The notes: generated by a model not told the origin, from the letters alone. 6,124 nucleotides of DNA from Anaerolineales bacterium (GCA_023144145.1 JAGLGG010000254.1:1-6124), one strand, 5' to 3'; counted from the stretch's first letter, positions 1 to 6,092 are shown. Numbers and translations are program-made.

Positions 1-35
1 CGGGTGACTTCACCGTATTCGGTGGTTCGGATCAT
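1..35 (-). CDS. 5' end of a gene cut by the window edge; possibly an MBL-fold metallo-hydrolase
   Basis: An ATG at 35-33 opens a frame reading MIRTTEYGEVTR that is still open when it leaves the window. The same frame has a TGA stop at 68-66 and no other usual start codon between, so this ATG is the only good start if the gene is real. A purine-rich stretch (AGAGAAG) lies just upstream as a weak ribosome site. The gene points the same way as the kinase-phosphatase operon but is separated from the phosphatase stop by almost 290 bases, so it is probably a separate unit. The peptide resembles, from memory, the N-terminus of a group of metallo-beta-lactamase-fold hydrolases, but none of the metal-binding motifs lie in the window. 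The product call is a guess; the existence of a gene start is more likely than not. Confidence 0.4.
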   Translation of the reverse strand, partial: MIRTTEYGEVT

Positions 36-106
36 TTCGGCTTCTCTTCGAACGGGCAGATGATTTCAGGCTGTGTTTGCTCAGGGTCATTTTCGCACGG
101 TCTTGA

Positions 107-140
107 ACTTAAAAACAACACCCTTGCGAAGGTTTTAAGT
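107..140. repeat. Imperfect inverted repeat, possible terminator-like hairpin
   Basis: The arms ACTTAAAA (107-114) and TTTTAAGT (133-140) are exact reverse complements. Inside them CCTT (122-125) and AAGG (129-132) pair around a GCG loop, leaving a one-sided bulge of about seven bases. It lies between the phosphatase stop and the partial downstream gene. Read on the minus strand, the short stem is followed by a T-rich stretch (GTGTTGTTTTT), so it could weakly end transcription of the operon. The stem is short and the distance from the stop codon is nearly 190 bases, so this is tentative. Confidence 0.25.
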
Positions 141-208
141 CGCAATTAATGATGATGGTGGGTGCTTCGCAAAGAGGCTTACATAGACGCCCTCCCGGAG
201 TGTCTCTG

Positions 209-225
209 CCTGAGCTGTGCTCAGG
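209..225. repeat. Perfect hairpin, 7-bp stem
   Basis: CCTGAGC (209-215) and GCTCAGG (219-225) are exact reverse complements around a 3-base TGT loop. It is the first of three neighbouring perfect hairpins. An alternative fold pairs CTCTGC (204-209) with GCAGAG (234-239) around this hairpin, and GGAGTG (197-202) with CACTCC (246-251) outside it, giving a larger nested structure. Confidence 0.6.
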
Positions 226-226
226 T

Positions 227-247
227 TGCGCAAGCAGAGCTTGCGCA
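227..247. repeat. Perfect hairpin, 9-bp stem
   Basis: TGCGCAAGC (227-235) and GCTTGCGCA (239-247) are exact reverse complements around an AGA loop. It begins one base after the preceding hairpin ends. No T-run follows on either strand, so it does not look like a rho-independent terminator and fits better as part of a repeat cluster. Confidence 0.6.
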
Positions 248-261
248 CTCCACTACTCCGA

Positions 262-284
262 AGGGGCGCAATTTATTGCGCCCG
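262..284. repeat. REP-like palindromic repeat, copy 1
   Basis: GGGCGCAAT (264-272) and ATTGCGCCC (275-283) form a perfect 9-bp stem around TT. The whole 23-base segment is identical to positions 6062-6084, beyond the other end of the operon, and lies in the same orientation. The identity of two intergenic copies marks it as a dispersed palindromic repeat, of the REP/MITE-like kind found in many bacterial genomes, and not a gene-specific terminator. It lies about 40 bases beyond the phosphatase stop codon. Confidence 0.8.
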
Positions 285-321
285 AATCGAGAAACACATA
301 ATCACGCACTTTTACTAATAC

Positions 322-1485
322 TTACTTCTTCTTTCGCGCAACAACCAGCAGCGCGATGTCATCCTGCTGTGGAGCGTCGCCAACAAACTTGGATATCGTG
401 GTGAGGATGTTTGTGCGAATTGCCTTGGCAGAAGAGTCGGACTTCTTTTTTACAGCTTTGAGCAGGCGCTCACGCCCGAAGAAATCTCCCTCGGCGTTTT
501 GCGCCTCGGTTACACCATCGGTGTATAAAACCAAGAAATCCCCCTCTTCAAGGTAGGCGGAGTCTTGCTCCCAAATCTCATCATCGAACATCCCCAGCAG
601 CACGCCCGTTTTGGTGAGGCGTTCAAGCTCTCCGCCATTATGAGCTCTGATGAGGCAGGGTGGGTTATGTCCGGCGTTACAGTAAGTCAGCTTCCCTGAG
701 ATCGGGTCAAGGACGCCATAAAAAACCGTCACGAAGCGGCTCGAATCCGTATCACTGATAATGCGATGGTTGACGGCGCTTAAAACTCGTTCTGGCTGAT
801 CCGGGAATTCTGCCGCGTAGGTGCGGATCAGGGTCCAACTCAAGGCCATGTATAAGGCCGCCGCAGCACCTTTATCTACCACGTCGGCAACCAGAATCCC
901 TACATGCCCGTCAGGTAAGAGGTAAACATCGTAGAAATCCCCTGATGTTTCTCGAGCCGGCTTCAGCGTGACCGACACTTCCCAGCCATCAATTTCGGGG
1001 GGCTCTTCCGGAAAAAAACTGGCTTGAAGATTACCGGCAAGCTCCAATTCGCGTTCGAACTTTTTGTTGGCCTCTTGGAGTTGCTTCTGTAACCGACGTA
1101 GGGAGAGGTGGGTTTCAACGCGTGCGAGCACTTCCTCGAACTGGAACGGTTTCGTAATGTAGTCTACCCCTCCAACGCTGAAACCCCTGACCTTATCGGC
1201 AATCTCGTTCAAGGCACTGATGAAAATGATGGGGATGTCGTTGGTTTGAGGATCACCTTTGATGCGCTCACAAACCTCATACCCATCCATATCTGGCATT
1301 CGAATGTCAAGCAGAATAAGATTTGGGGGTGTAACTTGAAGGGACTCTAAGGCGCGTGCTCCGCTGGTCACAGCTCGAACGTTATAACCCCGTTCGGAGA
1401 GCATTTGGGCCAAAAGGCGTAAATTTGCGGGCGTGTCGTCGACGATCAGAATTTCGTCTGGTGGATCACTTTGCCGGTTCCTCAT
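322..1485 (-). CDS. Response regulator with SpoIIE/PP2C-type serine/threonine phosphatase output
   Basis: This 387-residue protein couples a receiver domain to a protein phosphatase and should be cytoplasmic. Residues 11-125 are the receiver: acidic pair Asp16/Asp17, phospho-acceptor Asp60 in LLDIRMPDMDG, switch residue Ser90 and Lys112 in TKPF, all intact. A likely coiled coil (about 125-150) leads to the PP2C_SIG (SpoIIE) domain, about 150-385. Its metal-binding acidic motifs are visible: SGDFYD (Asp183, Asp186), ADVVDKG (Asp201), YTDGVTEA (Asp323) and QQDDIALL (Asp375/Asp376). Known members of this architecture (RsbU, RssB-like and HsbR types) act by dephosphorylating STAS-domain anti-sigma antagonists; no such partner is in the window. 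The ATG lies 20 nt inside the kinase gene with only AAGG next to it, which suggests translational coupling. The upstream hybrid kinase is the obvious phosphodonor. Domain call is firm; target is unknown. Confidence 0.93.
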   Translation of the reverse strand: MRNRQSDPPDEILIVDDTPANLRLLAQMLSERGYNVRAVTSGARALESLQVTPPNLILLDIRMPDMDGYEVCERIKGDPQTNDIPIIFISALNEIADKVRGFSVGGVDYITKPFQFEEVLARVETHLSLRRLQKQLQEANKKFERELELAGNLQASFFPEEPPEIDGWEVSVTLKPARETSGDFYDVYLLPDGHVGILVADVVDKGAAAALYMALSWTLIRTYAAEFPDQPERVLSAVNHRIISDTDSSRFVTVFYGVLDPISGKLTYCNAGHNPPCLIRAHNGGELERLTKTGVLLGMFDDEIWEQDSAYLEEGDFLVLYTDGVTEAQNAEGDFFGRERLLKAVKKKSDSSAKAIRTNILTTISKFVGDAPQQDDIALLVVARKKK

Positions 1486-4400
1486 CCTTCACTCTTATGT
1501 TTTGGATCAGAATCAAGATTTCGTCGTGCTTGAAGTTGCGCGCCATAATGGCTAAAGCCTCTGACACCTCGGGATCGAGGTCGCCTATCTGATGAATGAG
1601 CGATTCGATTTGGGTCACATTCCCTAAGACAGTAGCATCGTGAAGACTATTCAGGAGTTTCTCGGGCAGGGCTGATGCCCTCTCGATCAGATTAGCATAG
1701 CGTTGGGCTTCTTCTTGGAGGCGATCCGGGCCTCCCTTTCCATCTACATCATAGGCCTCGAATTCTTCATAAATGAAGCGCACGTCCAAATAAATGCTCA
1801 ACGCCTCGAAAATCTCCTCCTGGCGGAAGGGTTTACGGATATAGGCGTCACAGCCTTCGGAGAGGATGACGACGCGATCTTCTTCGAGGGCGCTGGAGGT
1901 CAGGGCTATGATCACCGTGGAACGCCCCCGGGTGGTGCCCTTTATTACCCGTGTGGCTTCGTACCCGTCCATCACTGGCATGCGCATGTCCATCCAGATC
2001 AGGTGCGGCTCCCATTCATCCCAAACTTCGACCGCCTCTGCGCCATCGACCGCCTGGCGAAGCTCAAATCCAAAGGGCGTCAGGAATTTGACCATCAATT
2101 TGCGATTAACTTCTATATCATCGACGATGAGCAGCCGGAAGGTAGGTTGATCACTTTCAATCCCAACCACCCGCCGGGTAGCTTGTGCAGACCTCAAGGC
2201 GATGGCATCTAATGTAGCCACCGGAACGGTGAAGGTGAAAGTGCTGCCTTTGCCATATTCACTTTCAACGGATAAATCTCCGTCCATGAGATTGGCAAAT
2301 TGCTCACTTATGGTCAAGCCCAAACCGGTGCCTTCCTGATCCTGCTTCCCCGCCGCGGATTGGACAAATGGATCGAAAATCAAATCCTGATCTTCAGACA
2401 CGATTCCGGGTCCGGTGTCTTCCACTTCAAACGCCAGGATGGGGAAACTCCTTCCATCACCCGAATTTGATGGATCCGATCCGATTCCATTCGCATACGC
2501 TACCCGAAGGTCAATTTTTCCCTCTTGCGTGAACTTGATTGCATTACCGAGCAGATTCATCATAACCTGTCGGATTTTACCTTCATCCGCTTTCACATAT
2601 TGGGGAATTTCCGCGGACCTGGTAACTGTGAGGCTCAGCCCCTTCTCTTCAGCCCGGTAGCAGAACATCTCCTCCAACCCATCGAGCATTCTGTGTAAGT
2701 CGAAGCTGTGCTCATTTAATGTCACACGGCCTGCTTCAATTTTCGACATTTCCAAGACATCATTGATCAAACCCAGCAGATGCTCACCGCTGCGGACGAT
2801 CACCTCAAGGTTTTCGCGCTGATCTTCCGTGAGGTTCGATTCCAATTTTGATTTCGCTGTTTCAGAACGAATCATCAATTGGCTGAAGCCCAAAATGGCG
2901 TTTAAAGGCGTGCGCAGCTCGTGGCTCATGTTAGCCAGGAAAACGCTCTTGGCGCGATTGGCAGCTTCCGCGACTTCTTTGGATTGTTTTAGCTCAACCA
3001 TCGCTTCGCGCAGCTCTTGTGTTCTCTCATCTACTTGGATCTTGAGCTGGCGCCGCTGCCGCTCGCTTGATCTCACACGTAATCTAAACCACGTGACCAC
3101 GCTCCCAATGAGTGTCAACGCAGCGACAACGCGAAACCACAACGTCTGCCAAAAAGCAGGGACGATTGTTATTGCGACTGAGGCACCTACCGGATTCCAA
3201 AGACCATCGCGATTAGTCCCTACAACCTTGAAGGTGTAATCTCCAGGAGGTACATTGGTATACCCCGCAAATCTACGGTTCTCAACCAGATTCCAATCTT
3301 TATCTAAGCCTTCCATGATGTAGGCGTATTGATTTTCCTCAGGGGACGAAAAGTGCAGGGATGCGAATTCAAAGGAGAAGAAATCGTCCTGATAGCCCAA
3401 ACTTATCTCATTGGTTACTACAATTGGCTTCTCAAGTGGCGACTCTTCCCCTACCTCCACGGGTTCGTTAAAGAGCTTGAAATTGGTAATCACAATTGGC
3501 GGATTATAGGTGGTATCAACGATTTCGTCGGGGAAGAAGGCGTTGAGACCATTGATGCCGCCGAAAAACATCTCGCCGCCGGGGCTTTGATAATAGGCGC
3601 TTTGGTTAAATTCGTTACTTTGGAGGCCGTCGCTGGTGTCATAATTTTTGAAGGTTTCGGTTGCTGGGTTGAATCTTGAGAGCCCAAAGTTCGTACTCAT
3701 CCACAGGTTGCCCTGATCGTCTTCTAAAATTCCATAGATTGAGTCATTAGGAAGACCCTGTCTTTCTCGATAAGCGTTGAATGTCTCAGTTTCGCGATTG
3801 AATTTATTTAGTCCACCTCCAAAGGTTCCAATCCAAAGCTCACCATCCTGGGAGAGGTGGATAGACATGATAGCGTTATTGCGTATGCTTCCCCGCTCCG
3901 ATAGGTCGGCTTGGAAGCGAGTGAAGGTTCCTGTTTCAGGATTGAACCTATTAAGGCCAAATGAGCGTGTGCCTATCCAGAGTTGGCCATCTTGGTCTTC
4001 TTGGATTTCTGTAACATAGTTGTCACTTAGACTTTGAGGGTTACCTTCTTCGTTCTGGTAAAGAGTGATATCCCCTGTTTCTTTGTTCAATAATCCGAGC
4101 CCTGACCCCCAAGTGCCGATCCATAAATTGCCTGATCGGTCCTCGAACAATTCCATAATGTTGGACGAGATATCGACTTGGGTGAATTGAAAGGTTTTTC
4201 GATCAAGCATGTTAAGGTTAAGTCCATTGCCAAAAGTTCCAACCCATAAGGTGCCCTCATTATCCTCAAGGATTGAAAAGATGGTATTGCCCGATATGCT
4301 GTTGGGATTCTCGGGATCGTTTGTAAAATGACTCCACACCCCATTATTTGGATTGAAGCGGTTAAGGCCGCCACCGGACGTGCCGATCCAGAGAATGCCC

Positions 4401-5734
4401 TCGCCATCCTCATAGATTGACCAGATGTGATTGGTATTTAGACTGTTTTGGTCTTTTGGATTTTCTCTGAAGGTCTTAAACTTTGCCTTTTCAGGGTCAA
4501 ATTTGTTCAACCCGCCACCGTAAGTTCCAAACCAAAGCACACCGGATCGGTCTTCGTAAACGGAAAATACCTCGTTAATGCTCAGGCTCTGGGGATCATT
4601 CTTATCGTTGGTGAAATGAGCGAATTGCCCATTGGTTGGGTCGAAGATGTCCACACCCCCACCTTCGGTCCCGAGCCAGAGGAGCCCACGTCTATCTTCG
4701 ACGATGGACGTAACATGATTGCTGTTCACGCTGTTGGGATTATCCGGTTCATTTTGATATCGATAGAACTTGCCTGTCTTTCGGTCGTATCGGTTTATGC
4801 CACCTTTTTCGGTCGTGATCCAGAGATTCCCAATGCGATCTTCAAGAATTTCTTCGATGCTATTGTCGCTTATGCTGTAAGGGTCATCTTTATCAAATTT
4901 ATAGGCGGTAAAGGAATCGGAAGACTGATCGAAAACGTTCAGGCCATCACCATCCGTTCCAATCCATATAGTTCCATCGCTGTCTTCGAAGATTGCTGAG
5001 GCTACGTCACCGCTAATGGACCGGGGATTTTCGTCATCATGGAAATAATGGCTGAAAGTACCGGCATCACGATCTAACCGATTAAGACCACCACCAACTG
5101 TTCCAACCCAAAGTGACCCTCGGCTATCTTCGTAAATAGTGTTAACGAAGTTTGATGAAATGCTATTCTTGTCATCGGAGTTACCGACAAAACGGAGGAA
5201 CTGCTCGCTTTCGCGGTCAAATTGATTAAGCCCACCGCCGCTGGTTCCAACCCAAAGAGCGCCAGATTGGTCTTCATATATGGCAGTGACGTAGTTGTTG
5301 CTTATGCTGCCCGGATTATCAGGATCATTCTTGTAAACTTTGAAGTCATAACCGTCGTAACGATTCAAGCCGTCTTGCGTCCCAAACCACATAAAGCCCA
5401 TGCTGTCCTGCAGGATTGTATTGACCACACTTTGGGAAAGCCCCTGCTCGAGGGAAATACGCTCAAACTGAACACCTTTACTAAGCACATAATCAATGCC
5501 CCGCCGGCTGTCCATTTGGGCTCTATTTGGGTCGGCAAGGACAGTCTGAGTGAGGAAACCAGGTATGCTGGTCGTTTCGTCGCCATCTGTTGTTACTGGC
5601 CCGGTGATGCTGGAGCAAGCTGAGACAAACAGACTGACGAGGAGGAAAAAACCGATGCACCTGACCAATCCGATATTTGAAGAACCGCGATGGGTGAGTG
5701 CATCCCGAAATTCAGAGAAGGTTGTACTTGGCAC
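1466..5734 (-). CDS. Hybrid sensor histidine kinase with 14-blade Reg_prop double propeller, Y_Y_Y domain and receiver
   Basis: A transmembrane hybrid kinase of 1422 residues. Order: signal peptide with lipobox VSAC (Cys40); 14 propeller blades, about 101-734; Y_Y_Y domain, about 779-861 (EGLDKDWN, NVPPGDYTFKV); one transmembrane helix, about 865-885; coiled coil, about 888-926; HisKA with phospho-acceptor His938 in SHELRTP; HATPase_c, about 1047-1172, with N box Asn1060/Asn1064, G1 Asp1106 (DTGPGI), F box (FDPF) and G2 (GTGLGL, within 1134-1143); receiver, about 1199-1316, with Asp1205/1206, acceptor Asp1249, Thr1279 and Lys1301; then a helical tail of about 105 residues without an HxLKG phosphotransfer motif. 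All catalytic residues are present. The propellers should sense an extracytoplasmic ligand that cannot be named from sequence. Unlike Bacteroidetes HTCS proteins it has no AraC-type DNA-binding domain. The GTG at 5734 is chosen because GGAGG sits 5 nt upstream and the signal peptide follows directly. The frame stays open to an ATG at 5986, but that extension is not protein-like and runs through AT-rich and hairpin DNA. Confidence 0.93.
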   Translation of the reverse strand: MPSTTFSEFRDALTHRGSSNIGLVRCIGFFLLVSLFVSACSSITGPVTTDGDETTSIPGFLTQTVLADPNRAQMDSRRGIDYVLSKGVQFERISLEQGLSQSVVNTILQDSMGFMWFGTQDGLNRYDGYDFKVYKNDPDNPGSISNNYVTAIYEDQSGALWVGTSGGGLNQFDRESEQFLRFVGNSDDKNSISSNFVNTIYEDSRGSLWVGTVGGGLNRLDRDAGTFSHYFHDDENPRSISGDVASAIFEDSDGTIWIGTDGDGLNVFDQSSDSFTAYKFDKDDPYSISDNSIEEILEDRIGNLWITTEKGGINRYDRKTGKFYRYQNEPDNPNSVNSNHVTSIVEDRRGLLWLGTEGGGVDIFDPTNGQFAHFTNDKNDPQSLSINEVFSVYEDRSGVLWFGTYGGGLNKFDPEKAKFKTFRENPKDQNSLNTNHIWSIYEDGEGILWIGTSGGGLNRFNPNNGVWSHFTNDPENPNSISGNTIFSILEDNEGTLWVGTFGNGLNLNMLDRKTFQFTQVDISSNIMELFEDRSGNLWIGTWGSGLGLLNKETGDITLYQNEEGNPQSLSDNYVTEIQEDQDGQLWIGTRSFGLNRFNPETGTFTRFQADLSERGSIRNNAIMSIHLSQDGELWIGTFGGGLNKFNRETETFNAYRERQGLPNDSIYGILEDDQGNLWMSTNFGLSRFNPATETFKNYDTSDGLQSNEFNQSAYYQSPGGEMFFGGINGLNAFFPDEIVDTTYNPPIVITNFKLFNEPVEVGEESPLEKPIVVTNEISLGYQDDFFSFEFASLHFSSPEENQYAYIMEGLDKDWNLVENRRFAGYTNVPPGDYTFKVVGTNRDGLWNPVGASVAITIVPAFWQTLWFRVVAALTLIGSVVTWFRLRVRSSERQRRQLKIQVDERTQELREAMVELKQSKEVAEAANRAKSVFLANMSHELRTPLNAILGFSQLMIRSETAKSKLESNLTEDQRENLEVIVRSGEHLLGLINDVLEMSKIEAGRVTLNEHSFDLHRMLDGLEEMFCYRAEEKGLSLTVTRSAEIPQYVKADEGKIRQVMMNLLGNAIKFTQEGKIDLRVAYANGIGSDPSNSGDGRSFPILAFEVEDTGPGIVSEDQDLIFDPFVQSAAGKQDQEGTGLGLTISEQFANLMDGDLSVESEYGKGSTFTFTVPVATLDAIALRSAQATRRVVGIESDQPTFRLLIVDDIEVNRKLMVKFLTPFGFELRQAVDGAEAVEVWDEWEPHLIWMDMRMPVMDGYEATRVIKGTTRGRSTVIIALTSSALEEDRVVILSEGCDAYIRKPFRQEEIFEALSIYLDVRFIYEEFEAYDVDGKGGPDRLQEEAQRYANLIERASALPEKLLNSLHDATVLGNVTQIESLIHQIGDLDPEVSEALAIMARNFKHDEILILIQNIRVKDEEPAK
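3533..5434 (-). repeat. Tandem Reg_prop repeat region inside the kinase gene
   Basis: Fourteen copies of a blade motif with consensus I-x-E-D-x-x-G-x-L-W-x-G-T-x-G-G-G-L-N-x-F-D follow one another. The key tryptophans fall at residues 116, 161, 209, 257, 305, 353, 401, 449, 497, 538, 586, 634 and 678. The last blade has Phe in this place (about 723). The spacing is exactly 48 residues (144 bases) across the eight blades from 161 to 497, drops to 41 at the ninth step, and then is 48, 48, 44 and about 45. Fourteen blades match two consecutive seven-bladed propellers, as known for the periplasmic part of Bacteroidetes hybrid two-component sensors. At DNA level only the motif core is clearly shared between units, so the copies look old. 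Confidence 0.85.
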
Positions 5735-5739
5735 CTTAA

Positions 5740-5744
5740 CCTCC
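5740..5744 (-). promoter_or_regulatory. Shine-Dalgarno of the kinase gene, decides the GTG start
   Basis: Read on the minus strand, GGAGG is followed by TTAAG and then GTG. This is a near-ideal ribosome binding site with 5-nt spacing. In-frame ATG codons further upstream (5986 and 5824) lack such a site, so the GTG at 5734 is preferred. Confidence 0.8.
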
Positions 5745-5836
5745 GATACCTTCAGGGACGAGTGATCCCCAATTAAACATACCCAGACCTGCCGGAAGGT
5801 ACATATATCGAAGGGCAGGCACATATATATTGTCCA

Positions 5837-5842
5837 ATTATA
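5837..5842 (-). promoter_or_regulatory. Candidate -10 box of the operon promoter
   Basis: A perfect TATAAT hexamer occurs on the minus strand about 100 bases upstream of the GTG start, inside a short AT-rich block. The -35 positions are poor: ACTTCT at 17-bp spacing, or TTCTAC at 15 bp. If used it would give a 5' leader of roughly 95 bases. It may depend on an activator, or be chance in AT-rich DNA. Confidence 0.35.
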
Positions 5843-5958
5843 TATGGGAAAGGGTTTGTAGAAGTGGTCCTGGAGGACTGTTTTTGGTAGTTCTACGAAA
5901 TACGCTCTAGGGAGCAATTTAGGGTAATTCGCATAAGATCCAGCTGGCTGGGCTCCAA

Positions 5959-5975
5959 CGTGATCGTAGATCACG
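5959..5975. repeat. 7-3-7 perfect inverted repeat
   Basis: CGTGATC (5959-5965) and GATCACG (5969-5975) are exact reverse complements separated by GTA. The 17-base dyad lies about 225 bases upstream of the kinase start, next to another small palindrome CCAGCTGG (5940-5947). It could be an operator or simply the first member of the hairpin cluster that continues to the right edge. Confidence 0.45.
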
Positions 5976-6008
5976 CACCCGGCCAACCGAGCGGCCCATC
6001 GTTATGCC

Positions 6009-6033
6009 TGAAGAACGGCGAAGCCGTTCTTCA
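6009..6033. repeat. Perfect hairpin, 11-bp stem
   Basis: TGAAGAACGGC (6009-6019) pairs exactly with GCCGTTCTTCA (6023-6033) around GAA. No T-run follows on either strand. It is the longest stem of the right-hand hairpin cluster and is followed one base later by another perfect hairpin. Confidence 0.7.
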
Positions 6034-6034
6034 A

Positions 6035-6058
6035 GCTATGTGGCGGATGCCACATAGC
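6035..6058. repeat. Perfect hairpin, 10-bp stem
   Basis: GCTATGTGGC (6035-6044) pairs exactly with GCCACATAGC (6049-6058) around GGAT. It sits between the 11-bp hairpin on its left and the REP-like repeat on its right, with gaps of only one and five bases. The sequence is unrelated to its neighbours, so these are different stems placed side by side and not copies of one unit. Confidence 0.7.
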
Positions 6059-6061
6059 CGT

Positions 6062-6084
6062 AGGGGCGCAATTTATTGCGCCCG
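6062..6084. repeat. REP-like palindromic repeat, copy 2
   Basis: Identical over 23 bases to 262-284 and in the same orientation, with the perfect stem GGGCGCAAT (6064-6072) / ATTGCGCCC (6075-6083) around TT. It lies upstream of the operon, exactly 5800 bases from copy 1, so the two copies bracket both complete genes. Confidence 0.8.
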
Positions 6085-6092
6085 TAGTGACC

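Larger units (their letters stand above)
36..321. other. Intergenic region with hairpin cluster
   Basis: I see no convincing gene between the phosphatase stop and the next minus-strand start. The stretch holds an inverted repeat at 107-140 and a run of perfect hairpins between 191 and 283. None of the hairpins is followed by a clear T-run on the minus strand in the way a textbook intrinsic terminator would be. Short frames open here on the plus strand but they start inside the hairpins and overlap the phosphatase gene antisense, so I treat them as spurious. Confidence 0.6.
5735..5934 (-). promoter_or_regulatory. Leader region of the kinase operon
   Basis: This AT-rich stretch lies upstream of the GTG start and holds no convincing gene. 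It contains the candidate -10 box, two ACATATAT copies (plus-strand reading) whose starts are exactly 20 bases apart (5801-5808 and 5821-5828), and a CCTGCC/GGCAGG inverted pair (5788-5793 and 5814-5819) around the first of them. Together they look like an operator or leader region controlling the operon, but no known binding site is recognised. Confidence 0.4.

Noticed and set aside
36..116. Promoter for the partial left-edge gene (TTGTTT with GAAAAT at 18-bp spacing, minus strand)
   Set aside because: Both hexamers match the consensus poorly and nothing else supports it.
143..170. Run of ATGATGATGGTG, His-codon-like on the minus strand (ACCCACCATCATCATTAA)
   Set aside because: A stop codon occurs in the same frame only a few codons upstream, so there is no protein for it to terminate; it is a simple triplet run.
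264..283. Intrinsic terminator of the phosphatase gene
   Set aside because: The stem is perfect but no T-run follows on the minus strand, and the same element is found upstream of the operon, so it is better called a dispersed repeat.
162..404. 80-codon plus-strand open frame in the left intergenic region
   Set aside because: Runs through three hairpins and into the antisense of the phosphatase gene; no ribosome site or familiar sequence.
1703..2212. 169-codon plus-strand open frame
   Set aside because: Lies wholly antisense to the receiver and linker of the kinase, has no recognisable domain, and is explained as a shadow of the real frame.
4448..4999. 183-codon plus-strand open frame
   Set aside because: Antisense to the propeller repeats; its own apparent periodicity simply mirrors the 144-base repeat of the real gene.
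3533..5434. CRISPR-like regular repeat spacing
   Set aside because: The 144-base period is in a coding frame with a conserved protein motif (Reg_prop blades), with diverged DNA; there are no short identical repeats with unique spacers.
5735..5986. N-terminal 84-codon extension of the kinase from an ATG at 5986
   Set aside because: Lacks a ribosome site, is composition-wise unlike the rest of the protein, and runs through AT-rich leader and a palindrome; the GTG at 5734 has a strong Shine-Dalgarno followed by a signal peptide.
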